Shown in pieces: positions 42,281 to 52,444 of a DNA stretch of 64,000 nt. Position numbers and translations under genes: made by a program. The notes beneath the pieces were generated by a model. It made no database searches, was not told the DNA's origin, and worked only from the letters and a program-made list of their open reading frames with translations. This DNA is from Tridacna crocea (Eukaryota > Mollusca > Bivalvia > Cardiida > Cardiidae). The DNA lies in assembly GCA_943736015.1 (NCBI GenBank), contig OX031062.1:30849462-30913461 (forward strand), given 5' to 3'. Every line of letters begins with the position of its first letter. Position 1 is the first letter of the stretch.

Positions 42281-42507
42281 CTCAATACCAAACAACAAAA
42301 TTTTAGCCTTTTCCAAATCGAAAGCATTTGCAGACGTCAAAATAAAAGTGACTGAAAATTTGAAATTTGTTTTGTGAAGGATAGAAAACATTGTGGGAAA
42401 AAGGAAAAATGCTGGTTACCAGCATTTTCTCCTTTTCCCACAATGTTTTCTTAAGGCTTCTATCTCCAGGGCATCAAAAGTAGGAATTGTGTCAGGTAAT
42501 GGGCTAA
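42277..42507 (-). mobile_element. TTAA hairpin MITE
   Basis: Complete, centre GGTTACC; right TSD CTAA. Confidence 0.9.
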
Positions 42508-42514
42508 CAAATAT

Positions 42515-42657
42515 TGGCACCCCAAAGTAATGTTGTGGATAATGATATATCTCAGTATTGGATCGTGTAGATCCAAGATCAGACTGCATGTTCAGTGCAG
42601 TCTGATCTTGATCTACACTTTCTGCAAAAGGTCAGTGATCTGCACTTAGCAGCCTAT
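42515..42657 (+). mobile_element. TTAA-2 hairpin element fused to a half MITE
   Basis: GATCAGACTGCATGTTCAGT and inverse, ending GCAGCCTATGC where the right half of a hairpin MITE begins without a TTAA. Confidence 0.72.
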
Positions 42658-42789
42658 GCTGGTAACCAGCATTTTCTCCTTTTCCCACAATGTTTTCTAC
42701 CCTTCACAAGACAAATTTCAAATTTTGATGATCTGCAAATGCTTTTGATTTGGACAAGCCTAAAATATTGTCGTTTGGTAATGAGTTAA
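42658..42789 (+). mobile_element. Right half of a TTAA hairpin MITE
   Basis: TGGTAACCAGCATTTTCTCC, then long arm and TTTGGTAATGAGTTAA. The left half is gone at the palindrome centre. Confidence 0.85.
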
Positions 42790-42940
42790 ACACTGCTGAA
42801 ATGATGATTTCTGTCTGATATGGTAGAAAATGCTTGGTGAAAAATAAATGCTTGTTACCAAGATTTTCTCCTTTTCCCACAATGTTTAAAAGCTTTATTC
42901 TTCAGAAGAATTAAAACTGCGCTGTTTAGAAAAGGCTTAA
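42786..42940 (-). mobile_element. TTAA hairpin MITE with short left arm (chain member)
   Basis: Shares TTAA with both neighbours. Centre CTTGTTACC; most of the left arm is deleted. Confidence 0.8.
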
Positions 42941-43170
42941 CCATTTACCACACAATGCCGACTTTCGACACTCCTAGGAAAAAAAGCCTTTTGAAAACCT
43001 TGTGGGAAAAGGAGAAAATGCTGGTAACCAGCATTTTCACCTTTTCCCACAATGTTTTGGATCCTATCAAAGAAAAATTGCACTATTTGAGCCACATTGA
43101 AACTTTTGTCCGCAAATGCTTTCAATTTAGACATTGAAGGGAAAAATTTTGTGGCCCGGTTAAGGGTTAA
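42937..43170 (+). mobile_element. TTAA hairpin MITE (chain member)
   Basis: Complete; centre GGTAACC; long arm of the GAGCCACATTGAAAC subgroup. Confidence 0.9.
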
Positions 43171-43449
43171 AGATGCACATGATTCTAATTATATTTACAT
43201 TCAATGTATTTTATGCTTACATCAAAGTCTGACAAAAAATTGAAAGCATTAGTGGGACAAAGAAACGACATTGCTGGGATTGTTTTACTCACAGAGCCGT
43301 TGAAAGAGCTTGGTAATGATTGGGGAAGTTTCGATAAACATTCTGTTTTGGCAATATATCTGATGGAAGCTAAGCATACCATTAATTTTTGTTCGTAATT
43401 ATCTCTAATTTTAGACTTTTTGATACTGAAAGCATTCACAGACAACGTA

Positions 43450-43565
43450 TTAACCCTTTACGTACAATTCTGACTTTTAATGACTCTGAGAAAAAAGCCT
43501 TTCGAAAATATTGTGGGAAAAGGAGAAAATGCTGGTAACCAGCATTTTCTTCTTTCAGGGACCAC
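43450..43565 (+). mobile_element. TTAA hairpin MITE, left part
   Basis: TTAACCCTTTACGTACAATT and palindrome (centre GGTAACC), cut after CATTTTCTTCTTTCAGGG. A '-' left-arm fragment precedes it (about 43396-43450). Confidence 0.75.
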
Positions 43566-43676
43566 CTTTTCCGATCGTGTGTGATTTCTCGTTGCACACA
43601 AGTCTACTGTAGAACAAAATCACATGTTGATGCAAAATTTTCTCTCCCATTAGCCTTGTCATTTGTTTAACCCTAC

Positions 43677-44739
43677 ACTACCAGTAAATGACTCTGAGAC
43701 TTTTGACCCTGAGAAAGAAGCTTTTTAAAAATATTGTGGGAAAAGGAGAAAATGCTGGTAACCAGCATTTTCTCCTTTTCCCACATTGCTCAGGGTTCGA
43801 ATTTCATTTTTTTATCCACTTGCAAATTTTAGCAAGTAGCTTTTATTTCCACTTGCAAAATTAAAACTGGACTCGCATTTTTGTTTTTGAAGCTCAGCTT
43901 GCCTAACTATTGTAAAGAACGAATGGCCAGTACAAACTGTTCAATTCTATTCTATTACGTAACCCTGAGACAACAACCAAACAAAAGGAACGTTAATTGA
44001 CATTAAAACCCTCATTTAACAATCAATTCAATTTCAGTTGAATTTCTGTTCTAATGCGAGGTTAAATTTCTACAAAACTTACACTGGTGGACTAGATCTA
44101 TTTTGTAAATGAAAAATGGACGTGTCACATCCGAATATCTGCGTGTCCGGTAACTGGTTTAGCGAGTCCACCACGTCTGACTTGCTTTTCGTTGCTATTT
44201 GTGAGTAATAATTTATTTTTTCATGAAAGATTGACAAATGTTTTTGTTTCAAATCAGAGATTGAATTCGCCAGTGTTTTCCGTATAAAAAACGCAAAACC
44301 TCAGTATCGGCTGTGAGTGCAGACGAACGCACTTGCCTCACGAAACTCAGGTAACGAACGACAACTCGGAGGCTTCAATGGCGACATGTAAAATTATCGA
44401 CATCCGTCGAAGGGTGTTCTCAGTGCATTATGACCGATGTTTAACCAGATCAAAAAGAAGTACCCTTTTTTTGTATTCACATACTGTATGGAATTTAGTA
44501 CATTCGGTAACTGTTCTTCAATAATTTGCACTCGCATTTTTTTGCAAGTGCTTGAAATTTCAACTCGCATTTTCCAATTCTGGCTTGCATTTTGCGAGTA
44601 AATATATGGGAATTTCGAACCCTGTTGCTTTCTCTCCTCTTCAATACAATTTTCATATTTTCAGTCACTTTGATTTTGCCATCTGCAATTGCTTCTAATT
44701 CTGACCAGTCAAAAATGTTATCGTTTGGTAAAGAGTTAA
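43677..44739 (+). mobile_element. TTAA hairpin MITE split by an 834-bp element
   Basis: Left arm and palindrome to CCCACATTGCT, then the insertion 43791-44624, then TTGCTTTCTCTCCTC and the long arm ending GGTAAAGAGTTAA. Confidence 0.92.
43791..44624. mobile_element. 834-bp element with CAGGGTTCGAA ends and 5-bp duplication
   Basis: Begins CAGGGTTCGAATTTCATTT and ends GGGAATTTCGAACCCTG. TTGCT is on both sides (43786-43790 and 44625-44629). Inner sub-terminal repeats with CTTGCAAATTT / AAAATGCAAGCC-type motifs. A second copy is at 52445-53255. No transposase frame. hAT-like with a 5-bp duplication is an inference from the CAGGG end. Confidence 0.88.
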
Positions 44740-44964
44740 CCCTTTACCAGACAATCCCTGGTTTTTACGACCCTGAGGAAGAAGCCTTTTGAAAACATTG
44801 TGGGAAAAGGAGAAAATGCTGGTAACCAGCATTTTCTCCATTTCCCACAATGTTTTCTACCATGCTGGAAACAAATTTTAATTTTTGGGTTACGTTTATC
44901 TTGTCTTCTGCAAGTGCTGTCAATTTAGACTGGTCCAAAATTTTGTCGTTTGGGAAAGGGTTAA
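44736..44964 (+). mobile_element. TTAA hairpin MITE, best full-length representative
   Basis: 229 bp including both TTAA. Order: TTAACCCTTTACCAGACAAT; a short arm with TTTTTACGACCCTGAGGAAG; stem AAAACATTGTGGGAAAAGGA; centre GCTGGTAACCAGC; inverse stem with one change; then a long arm with CAAATTTTAATTTTTG, CTTCTGCAAGTG and GACTGGTCCAAAATTTTGTC; end GTTTGGGAAAGGGTTAA. CCCTTT-type ends with a TTAA duplication indicate piggyBac-type mobilisation (known for that superfamily). There is no coding capacity, so movement would need a transposase from elsewhere. Its left TTAA is shared with the split element before it. Confidence 0.93.
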
Positions 44965-45298
44965 AGGCTAATGGATTTGAAAACAAATTACTAGTAGAGA
45001 AGATGTATTATATACAGGCTAGTTTGGCTTGAATAAGTCACAAAAAGTGTATGGTGTAGATCCAAGGTCAAACAACACTTGTGGAGACTTTTTTGTAACC
45101 GAGGGGTAAAGTATTTATAAACAATCTGTTCAAGCAATACATTTGATAGGAGCAAGGCATACCATTAATTCTTGTTAGTAATTACCAACACTATTTCTGA
45201 TAGATGTTTGTTTCTGTATTGACAGTATAGGGAATGTCTCATTACATTTCGACCTTTACCCTGTACTATATGACAAAAAATGTTCACTTGTCTAATGC

Positions 45299-46316
45299 CT
45301 AGGTCACAAATAAAACGGGCGCCGGACGATTTCTTCCAACTTGGCTGATTCAAAGATTTGAGACATCATCTGGGCGACGTAGGATTTTCAGATATTTTGC
45401 TCAAGCAGTCACAAATCAAATGGGCACCGGACGGCAGTTTCTTTGGAAATGCTGTGCGTGCAGTTTTCAGTTCAGAAAGGCACCGGGCGGCAACCGGACG
45501 GACATCTTTCAGACTTTGTGCCGCCGTCTGGCTAGCTACAGAGGCGTGTCATATTGTCCGAGGATGACACGCCTCTGTAGCCACATTTTGACCCATACAG
45601 TCCTCACTCTGCGGCCTGGCCCAATACACTCCTGATCATAAACGGCAGCAGCTGCTATTACATTTATCTGCCTTCGGCGAGCAGCTTGCAATCTGTCTTG
45701 TTGAAGGAAAAGGTTCAACAGATTTTGTGGCGGTAAAAGTGCCATTTTTACTTCAGAACTAATAAATTATGATGAGGTAAGACATTAATATACACTTTTA
45801 TAATATTCTCATGCTGCCAAAGTACATGTTTACCGCCTGGTCGCCGTCCTGAAAAATTTAACAAAATCAATGCCGCATGGCGATCTGACGGTCACTGGAA
45901 GGTGCCCATACAAATATTCATACTCGGGCGGTACCCGTAGCAGCTCTTTCTGGTGCCCGGACAGAGGCAGTCCTGTCACAGCCCGATGACGGTCTGGTCG
46001 CTGCACGATTTAGAGATGAACGTTTTGATAAAAATCGGCCGGGCACATCCGATCTCTGAAGGCATCGTCCAGTCACCACACAGCACCCAGACGATGAGTT
46101 AACAGGCTCTCCAATGGCCAAAAAATCGTCCGGTCACCATCCAATTATAACTTTTTTTTAAAACTCGAACGGGCACCGGACGGCGTCTCAAAATTGAACT
46201 GCCGCCATTCAAATTGAGCTTCCACCAGACAGCCGCCGTGCAGTCCCCGGACAATTGTGTCAAAATCTCCTGAAAAGCTCGCCGTCTGGCGGCAGTTCCT
46301 TATTTGTGACTGGGGC
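45299..46316. mobile_element. GC-rich ~1-kb element with inverted ends
   Basis: The left end GCCTAGGTCACAAATAA and right end TTATTTGTGACTGGGGC are imperfect inverted repeats. The inside is rich in variants of GGGCACCGGACGGC on both strands, and holds an 18-bp-arm hairpin GCTACAGAGGCGTGTCAT at 45535-45581. Short frames inside look like by-products of the GC content. Superfamily not determined; no clear target duplication. Confidence 0.7.
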
Positions 46317-46545
46317 TTAACCCATTACCACACAATCCCGACTTTTAACGACCCTAAAAAAGAACACTTTTGAAAACACTATGTGAAAAGGAGAAAATGC
46401 TGGTAACCAGCATTTTCTCTTTTTCACATAGTATTTTCTACCCTTCCCATCACAAATTTCAATTTTTGAGTCACATTTATTTTGTCATCTGCAAATGCTT
46501 TCAATTTGAACCAGTCTAAAATTCTGTTGTGTGGTAATGGGTTAA
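46317..46545 (+). mobile_element. TTAA hairpin MITE with co-varied stem
   Basis: Both arms share CACTATGTGAAAA / TTTTCACATAGT in place of CATTGTGGGAAAA and its inverse, so the palindrome is maintained by matching changes. Confidence 0.92.
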
Positions 46546-46601
46546 GGTGATAGCATTTGCAGACAAATTGTAAGTTTAGTTCTAATAGTGAACTTTGTCT
46601 T

Positions 46602-46876
46602 TTAACTCTTTACCACACAATCTCAACTTTTAATGACACTGAGAAAAAAGCCTTTTGAAAACTTTGTGGGAAAAGGACAAACCAGTTGCCCCTAAGGCCC
46701 TTTTGAAAGCATTTTTGGGAAAGGAGAAAATACTGGTAACCAGCATTTCCTCCTTTTCCCGCAATGTTTTCTGTCCTTCCTAAACCATATTTCAATTTTT
46801 CAGTCACATGTATTTTGTTGTCTGCAGATGTTTTAATTTGGACCATCTAAAATTTTCTCGTGTGGTAAGGAGTTAA
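46602..46876 (+). mobile_element. TTAA hairpin MITE with partial internal duplication
   Basis: A first stem start (ACTTTGTGGGAAAAGGAC) is followed by GCCCCTAAGGCC and a second stem start before centre GGTAACC; long arm complete. A ~60-bp stem fragment follows (46880-46945). Confidence 0.85.
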
Positions 46877-46969
46877 GGGGTGACCAGCATTTTCACAGCA
46901 TTTTCTCCTTCCCCCAAAATGTTTTCAAAAAGGAGAAAAGAGCAGCTGGTTTGTCATGTTTAGCAGCTA

Positions 46970-47410
46970 CAGATATAGAGTTTAATTTTTCATGTACAAA
47001 TTATGTTACAAAGGACCGTTTCCTGAAGAAGAAGAAGCATCTGTGATTCTGCCCCTGAATTCCAGAAATCATCCAGAATTCCAGACATGTTGGATTAAAA
47101 ACTAGGTCATTAGGTTAAATCTCGGAAAAACCTTTTGTACACCCTACAGGTCACATTTTCTCTTGGATACTAAATGACATGAAAGTTTGTCTTGCTGTAT
47201 GTCTGGATAATTTCTTCATAACGAGTAGGCCACTGAGACATATATTCTAGATAAAGCTTGTGTGCACTCTAGATGCCATATTTGTAGGTCCAATACCAAT
47301 GAGTGTTTGGCAGAATATTTGTCTAAATATCCCCGAAGAGATTGGAAATGGGTCATGTTTGATCAAAAGGCTCAGGTGAGTGACTTCAGGGCCATCATGG
47401 CCCTCATGTC
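46970..47410. repeat. Dispersed repeat end with CAGGTGAG and palindrome
   Basis: Ends CTCAGGTGAGTGACTTCAGG then GGCCATCATGGCC, the same closing layout as 28422-29716 (TCAGGTGAGC, GGGCCATCTTGGCCC). Confidence 0.55.
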
Positions 47411-47513
47411 CTATTAAAGGCAATAGGCATTTGTAGGGTGGACTTAAAATGCTTTGTTTGAAAATTGTTACCATGCTCAAACTCAATAACTATTTCACCT
47501 AGGACTCCAAAAC

Positions 47514-47835
47514 TTGGTACAAGTGTTGCTTATGCCCTATTGTTTTAGGGTCACATGGATCAAAGGCCAAGGTCAATGGTGATCTTTGTTTTTAAAATCA
47601 TTCCCATTCTCTGATTCTGCTGCATGAGTGACATGGTGCTGGTGGAGGGTATTTGCCAGCTTTGTGGAAGTTCTTGGTACAAGTGTTGCTTATGCCCTAT
47701 TGTTTTAGGGTCACACGGATGAAAGATCAAGGTCAATGGTGATCTTTGTTTTTTTAAATCATTTCCATTCTCTGATTGTGCTGCTTGAGTGACATGATGC
47801 TGGTGGAGGGTATTTGCCAGCTTTGTGGAAGTTCT
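47514..47835. repeat. Two ~159-bp tandem units
   Basis: CTTGGTACAAGTGTTGCTTA starts at 47514 and 47673; each unit contains AAGGTCAATGGTGATCTTTG and GGTGGAGGGTATTTGCCAGC. Confidence 0.85.
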
Positions 47836-47863
47836 TGTTTCAACAATCCTGAGCTACAACCCT

Positions 47864-48082
47864 TTAACTCTTTACCACACAATCCCAACCCAGACAAAGA
47901 GGCCTGTTGAAAACATTGTAGGAAAAGGAGAAAATGCTGGTAACCAACACTTATTCCTTTTCCCACAATGCTTTCTACCCTATCAAAGAAAAATAATTTG
48001 ATATAAGCCACATTGAAACTGTCATCTGCAAATGCTTTCAATTCTGACTGGTCTAAAATTTTGTTGTGTGGTAAAGGGTTAA
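47864..48082 (+). mobile_element. TTAA hairpin MITE
   Basis: TTAA at both ends; centre GGTAACC; right stem mutated (CAACACTTATTCC). GAGCCACATTGAAAC-type long arm. Confidence 0.87.
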
Positions 48083-48225
48083 AAAACATTTTCAGATCAG
48101 GAGGTAATACTGGCAACAAGTATTTTCTTCTCTTCCACAATGTTTTTTCTATCCTTTCAGAGACATATACCTTTATTAGAACCACACTTATTTTCTTGTC
48201 TGCAAGTTTGTAGCCTGGTAAAAAG
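48083..48225 (+). mobile_element. Decayed hairpin MITE
   Basis: GGTAATACTGGCAACAAGTA, TTCCACAATGTTTTTTCTAT, CTTATTTTCTTGTCTGCAAG, no clear ends. Confidence 0.6.
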
Positions 48226-48291
48226 CCAGTTTGTTTTTGCAGACAGTGAAGAAGACTGTTGGTCCATTTGAATTTCTTTCTTGCATTATAC

Positions 48292-48520
48292 CTAACTCTT
48301 TACCAAACGACAAATTTTTAGACTGGACCAAATTGAAAGCATCTGCAGACGACAAATTTAACCTTGTTAATATGATGATTTCTGACTTTGATAGGGTAGA
48401 AAATATTGTGGGAAAAGGAGAAAATGCTGGTTACCAGCATTTTCTCCTTTTCCCACAATATTTTCTATAGGCTTCTTTCTCAGCGTCGTTTCAGGTCAGG
48501 ATTGTGTGGTAAAGAGTTAA
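48292..48520 (-). mobile_element. TTAA hairpin MITE
   Basis: CTAA at left, TTAA at right; perfect stem with AATATTGTGGG / CCCACAATATT on both arms, another matched change. Confidence 0.9.
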
Positions 48521-48649
48521 GATTATACACCTGTACATTTGTTAAATTCTAAGGTATTAAATGGGAGAGAAATAGTGTGTGCATGTTCGTGTAGGTGAAC
48601 ACTTAATTAAAGGAAAACAAACATCTATGACTATAAGTAAAATTTGTGG

Positions 48650-48841
48650 TTAACTCATCTCCTGGCAACAGTTTTCAGACTAGTCCAAATTGAAAGGTTT
48701 TTGCAAACAAAAATTTGAATTGGTTGAAATTACCAAGATCTTTTTCCAACAAAATGGTAGAAAACCCTGTTTGGAGGGGGGAGTAAATGATGGTTCAGTT
48801 CCCACAATGTTTTTAACAGTAGTGTTTTTCAGGGTTTTTAA
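48650..48841 (-). mobile_element. Decayed TTAA hairpin MITE (chain member)
   Basis: Arms recognisable (CAGACTAGTCCAAATTGAAA); stem lost; shares TTAA at 48838. Confidence 0.7.
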
Positions 48842-49074
48842 CCCTTTACCAAACAGTCCCTGGTATTTACGACCCAGAGGAAGAAGCCGTCTGTAACATT
48901 GTGGGAAAAGGAGAAAATGCTGGTAACCAGCATTTTCTCCTTTTCCCATAATGTTTTCTACTCTTCTAAAGTCAAGTTTCCATTTTTGAGTCATGTTTAT
49001 TTTGTTTATTTTATCATCGGCAAATGCTTTCAATTTGGCGAAGTCTAAAATTTTGTTGTTTAGTAAAGAGTTAA
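48838..49074 (+). mobile_element. TTAA hairpin MITE (chain member)
   Basis: Complete; centre GGTAACC; shares a TTAA with each neighbour. Confidence 0.92.
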
Positions 49075-49299
49075 CCCTTTACCAAACAATCCCTGGTTTT
49101 TACGACCCTGAGATAGAAGCCTTTTGAAAACATTGTGGGGAAAGGAGAAAATGCTGGTAACCAGCATTTTCTCCTTTTCCAACAATTTTTTCTACCCTGC
49201 TGGAAGCAAATTACAATTTTTGAGTTATGTTTATTTTGTAGTCTGCAGGTGCTTTCAATTTGGACCAGTCTAAAATTCCGTTGTATGGTAAAGGGTTAA
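49071..49299 (+). mobile_element. TTAA hairpin MITE (chain member)
   Basis: Complete and close to 44736-44964; centre GGTAACC. Confidence 0.93.
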
Positions 49300-49554
49300 A
49301 ACAAAAGATGATTGTACAGGTAAAGGGTTAAATTTACCTTCAAATGTTTTGGAATTATGATTTTACCATTCTGTGTTTTGGAATTATGTTTTTACCATTC
49401 TGTGTATTATTCTTTCCTCAACCTTTGAAATGCTAAGTACTACTGAAGTTAATTTTTAGAGTCAAAATGAAGATCATACGGCTCAGACTTTTTTTGCAGC
49501 TCTTTGTCAATCTGTTGTAGAGCATTTTGTAATACCTGGGTGACAGTTGCCTAG

Positions 49555-49723
49555 CTGTGAACTTACGGCACCCGCCTTGCTGTGAACTTATGGCACCTGC
49601 CTTGCTGTTAACTTATGGCACCTGCCTTACTGTGAACTTATGGTACCTGCCCTACTGTGAACTTATGGCATCTGCCTTACTGTGAACTTACGGCACCCGC
49701 CTTGCTGTGAACTTATGGCACCC
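49555..49723. repeat. 25-bp minisatellite, about 6.8 units
   Basis: Unit CTGTGAACTTATGGCACCTG plus CCTTG, exact 25-bp spacing from 49555 to 49705, few substitutions. Confidence 0.95.
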
Positions 49724-49833
49724 ATATGACACCCATACAATACCCGTATCCCTCTGTTTTATGCTGCCTCCGTAGGTAAATGTAGGATTAACGTTACTAA
49801 GGATTCTTTAGCATCATAGGCTCTACAATTTTG

Positions 49834-50037
49834 TTAAACTTTCCCACACATCAAATTTTGGACTCTTTCATATTTCAGAAACATCTGCAAACAGTAGATT
49901 CAAAACTGTGCAGATGAACTTCAACTCTCTGATAGGGTAGAAAACATTGTACCAGCATTTTCTCCTTTTCCCACAAAGTTTTCAAAAGGCTTCTATCTCA
50001 GGGTCGTAAAAATCGGGATTGTTTGGTAAAGAGTTAA
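49834..50037 (-). mobile_element. TTAA hairpin MITE missing the left palindrome half
   Basis: AGAAAACATTGT is joined directly to ACCAGCATTTTCTCC. TTAA at both ends. Confidence 0.88.
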
Positions 50038-50104
50038 ATGTTTATGAAGACAAATTTTATAATCCAGGAGTTAAATGTTTATGAAGACAAATTTTATAAT
50101 CCAC
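50031..50104. repeat. 37-bp direct duplication at the MITE end
   Basis: GAGTTAAATGTTTATGAAGA plus 17 bp occurs twice in succession (50031 and 50068), overlapping the right TTAA of the MITE. Confidence 0.9.
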
Positions 50105-50808
50105 AAACCTCTAGCACCTAGACATGTCATGATAACTTTGCGTGATCCCAATATAGGCATGGCACAGAGTTTGTGCAAAGATTGTACAGACATAAATTAA
50201 AATTTCAGACAGTACTTTGGGTTTTAAAAATCGTTGTATAATGGCACAGAATGATATGTGCTGATATCGCAAGGTTGCTGCACAGTATCCATTCAATCCT
50301 TGTGCGGAAACTGCATGAATATTACAGGATTTCCATAATTTACGATCTTATTATAACTTGCTCCTATTAATTTTGTCACCCCCCCCCCCCCAAAAAAAAA
50401 CTCAAAAATTTACAAAATACTAATGTGTAATACAGACATGCTTATTGTAGCCTGTAGCTGCCTAAGATGCCAGAAAAATCATACAGAAAATTTTAGATAA
50501 ATAAATCCTTTGGCAGCTTTGGCAAATGTAAAGCCTTGGGCACACCGAGCTTATGGACGAAAACAGATAGAAAATAATTTTATTCATTTGTATCCATATA
50601 CTTTTTATGTCTGTTTCTTATCAGGTGAATCCGCTACTGAAAATTTCCATAGGACAAAACGGACTAAGACAATGCAAATTACAGACTTTGCTTACATCTG
50701 ACTATTTATGACCTTGGCATGTCATGTGACAGGTACGTTCCTCGTACGTTTGTGTTCGGTACATTTCCGTTCATCGTACCTTGAAAGAAGGTTTAACCCA
50801 AGACGCAT
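50105..50808. other. Gene-free segment
   Basis: AT-rich. A C13/A9 homopolymer junction lies near 50379-50400. Short frames only; nothing recognised. Confidence 0.5.
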
Positions 50809-50997
50809 TTAACCCTTATCCTGCTGAAGAACTAAAATTTTCCCCCATATATTATTTCAAATTTATGTTAAAAAGGAATAGTATCCCTAGTTGGATAGTG
50901 CAGATCAAAGATCAGACTGCACGTTCTGTGCAGTCTGATCTTGATCTACACTGTCCGCAAAAGGTCAATGAGTCACTCTTAGCAGCCTATGGGTTAA
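50809..50997 (+). mobile_element. TTAA-2 hairpin element, best copy
   Basis: 189 bp: TTAACCCTTATCCTGCTGAA at left, GCAGCCTATGGGTTAA at right. The hairpin AGATCAGACTGCACGTTCTG with its inverse is followed by CTACACTGTCCGCAAAAGGT. Non-coding. Confidence 0.88.
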
Positions 50998-51043
50998 TTT
51001 CTCTCAATGTGAACTGGTCTAAAAATTAATGTTTGTCAATTGG

Positions 51044-51272
51044 TTAACTCTTTACCACACGAGTAAATTTTAGACTGGTCAAAATTGAAAGCATTTGCAG
51101 ACGACAAAATAAAGGTGACTGAAAAATTGAAATTTGTTCTGGGAAGGGTAGAAAACATTGTCAGAAAAGGAGAAAATGCTGGTTACCAGCATTTTCTCCT
51201 TTTCCCACAGTGTTTTCAAAAGGCTTCTTTCTCAGTGGCGTCAAAAGTACTGATTGAGTGGTAATGGGTTAA
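51044..51272 (-). mobile_element. TTAA hairpin MITE
   Basis: Complete; centre GGTTACC. Confidence 0.93.
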
Positions 51273-51432
51273 GAGTGAAAGAGAGATAGCAATCTAGAAG
51301 CAACATTCCTGGTTAAAAGTCAAAGGTTGCAAGAGTCGTTTTAAGCATTACATTTACATAAATAAAAGTTACAAGGAATGTCGGATCTGCTTTTTTCCAG
51401 TGGGTCTAGGTCATTGTATATCTTGACAAACT

Positions 51433-51642
51433 GTAAGCTTTACAAACACACAATCCAGGGTTTTAAAGATCCTGATTGGAAAGCGTTTGAAAACATTTTG
51501 GGGAAAGAAGAAAATGCTGTTAACCAGTATTTTCTCCTTTTCCCACAACAAATTTCAATTTTTGAGACAGACTTATTTTGTCGTCTGCAATCCTTTTGAA
51601 TTTGGACTAGTCTAAAATTTTGTGGTGTGATAAAGGATTACG
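51433..51642 (+). mobile_element. TTAA hairpin MITE, eroded left end
   Basis: CACACAATCCAGGGTTTTAA, stem with centre GTTAACC (contains TTAA), long arm to GGTGTGATAAAGGATTA. Confidence 0.8.
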
Positions 51643-51887
51643 GAAACTCTGTAGGTTTACCCTGTGTATGTTCAACAAGACCCAGAACTAGAGATAAGCA
51701 AATTTTCTTATCAAGATTACATAGACAAATTGTACCTTCAGGCCTTTCAGTTCAGTTCTCTGAACCAGTTCGTTGCCAAAACAGAAGTTATTAAGCATTT
51801 TTCACAGTCTAGAAACACTGTGTTACAATAGAATAAAAAGAATAAACAAGACTTGTAAAATTCAAAGAAGTTGGCTGATAATGTCGA

Positions 51888-52183
51888 TTGACCCTGTACC
51901 ACACATCCCAAGTTTAACTACCCTGAGGAAGAAGCCTCTTGAAAACATCATGGGAAAAGGAGAAAATGCTAATAGCCAGCATTTTCTCCTTTTCCCACAA
52001 TGTTTTCTATCCTACCAAAGACAAATTTCATCATTTAACTCTTTACCAAATGACAAAATTGTAGATTGGTCCAAATTGAAAGCATTTGCAGAAACAAAAT
52101 AAATGTGACCAAAAAAAATTTAAAATTGGTGTTGGAAAGGTAGAAAACATTGTAAGAAATTTTGTTGTTTGGTAAAGAGTTAA
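51888..52183 (+). mobile_element. TTAA hairpin MITE with a '-' copy nested at an internal TTAA
   Basis: Outer copy: TTGACCCTGTACCACACATC and palindrome, interrupted at ATCATTTAA (52035) by a '-' left arm and stem start. The outer end TTTTGTTGTTTGGTAAAG follows. Confidence 0.78.
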
Positions 52184-52394
52184 CTCTCTACTAGACTGGT
52201 GTCGGTCTGTTACATAGAGCAATTTCATTAAAATAAAATCATCAAGTAAAACTGCAAAACGAAAACACTGTGTTCTCAATGTTTGGAATGTCTGTATTTC
52301 AGAAGAAGGGCAAATAACAACGCATACTTCTGCGAGTTGATGCAGTTGTGCACCTTGTCTATTAGTGAAGGGCCTGAATGCCAGACTAACTCTC
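52184..52394. repeat. Diverged copy of the sequence at 19400-19650
   Basis: TAGACTGGTGTCGGTCTGTT, AAATCATCAAGTAAAACTGC and GGGCCTGAATGCCAG match the stretch downstream of the duplicated B unit. Dispersed repeat of unknown class. Confidence 0.65.
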
Positions 52395-52444
52395 TACAAG
52401 AGGAACAATTTTAGACTGGTCCATATCAAAATTTTCTCTATGTG

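Noticed and set aside
43185..43445. Overlapping frames on both strands near 43.2-43.4 kb
   Set aside because: A part of the sequence recurs at 45120-45180, suggesting a dispersed repeat; no domain or splice signal.
45358..46121. Arg/Cys-rich frames at 45.4-46.1 kb
   Set aside because: Inside the GC-rich inverted-end element; several frames overlap on both strands, as expected from base composition.
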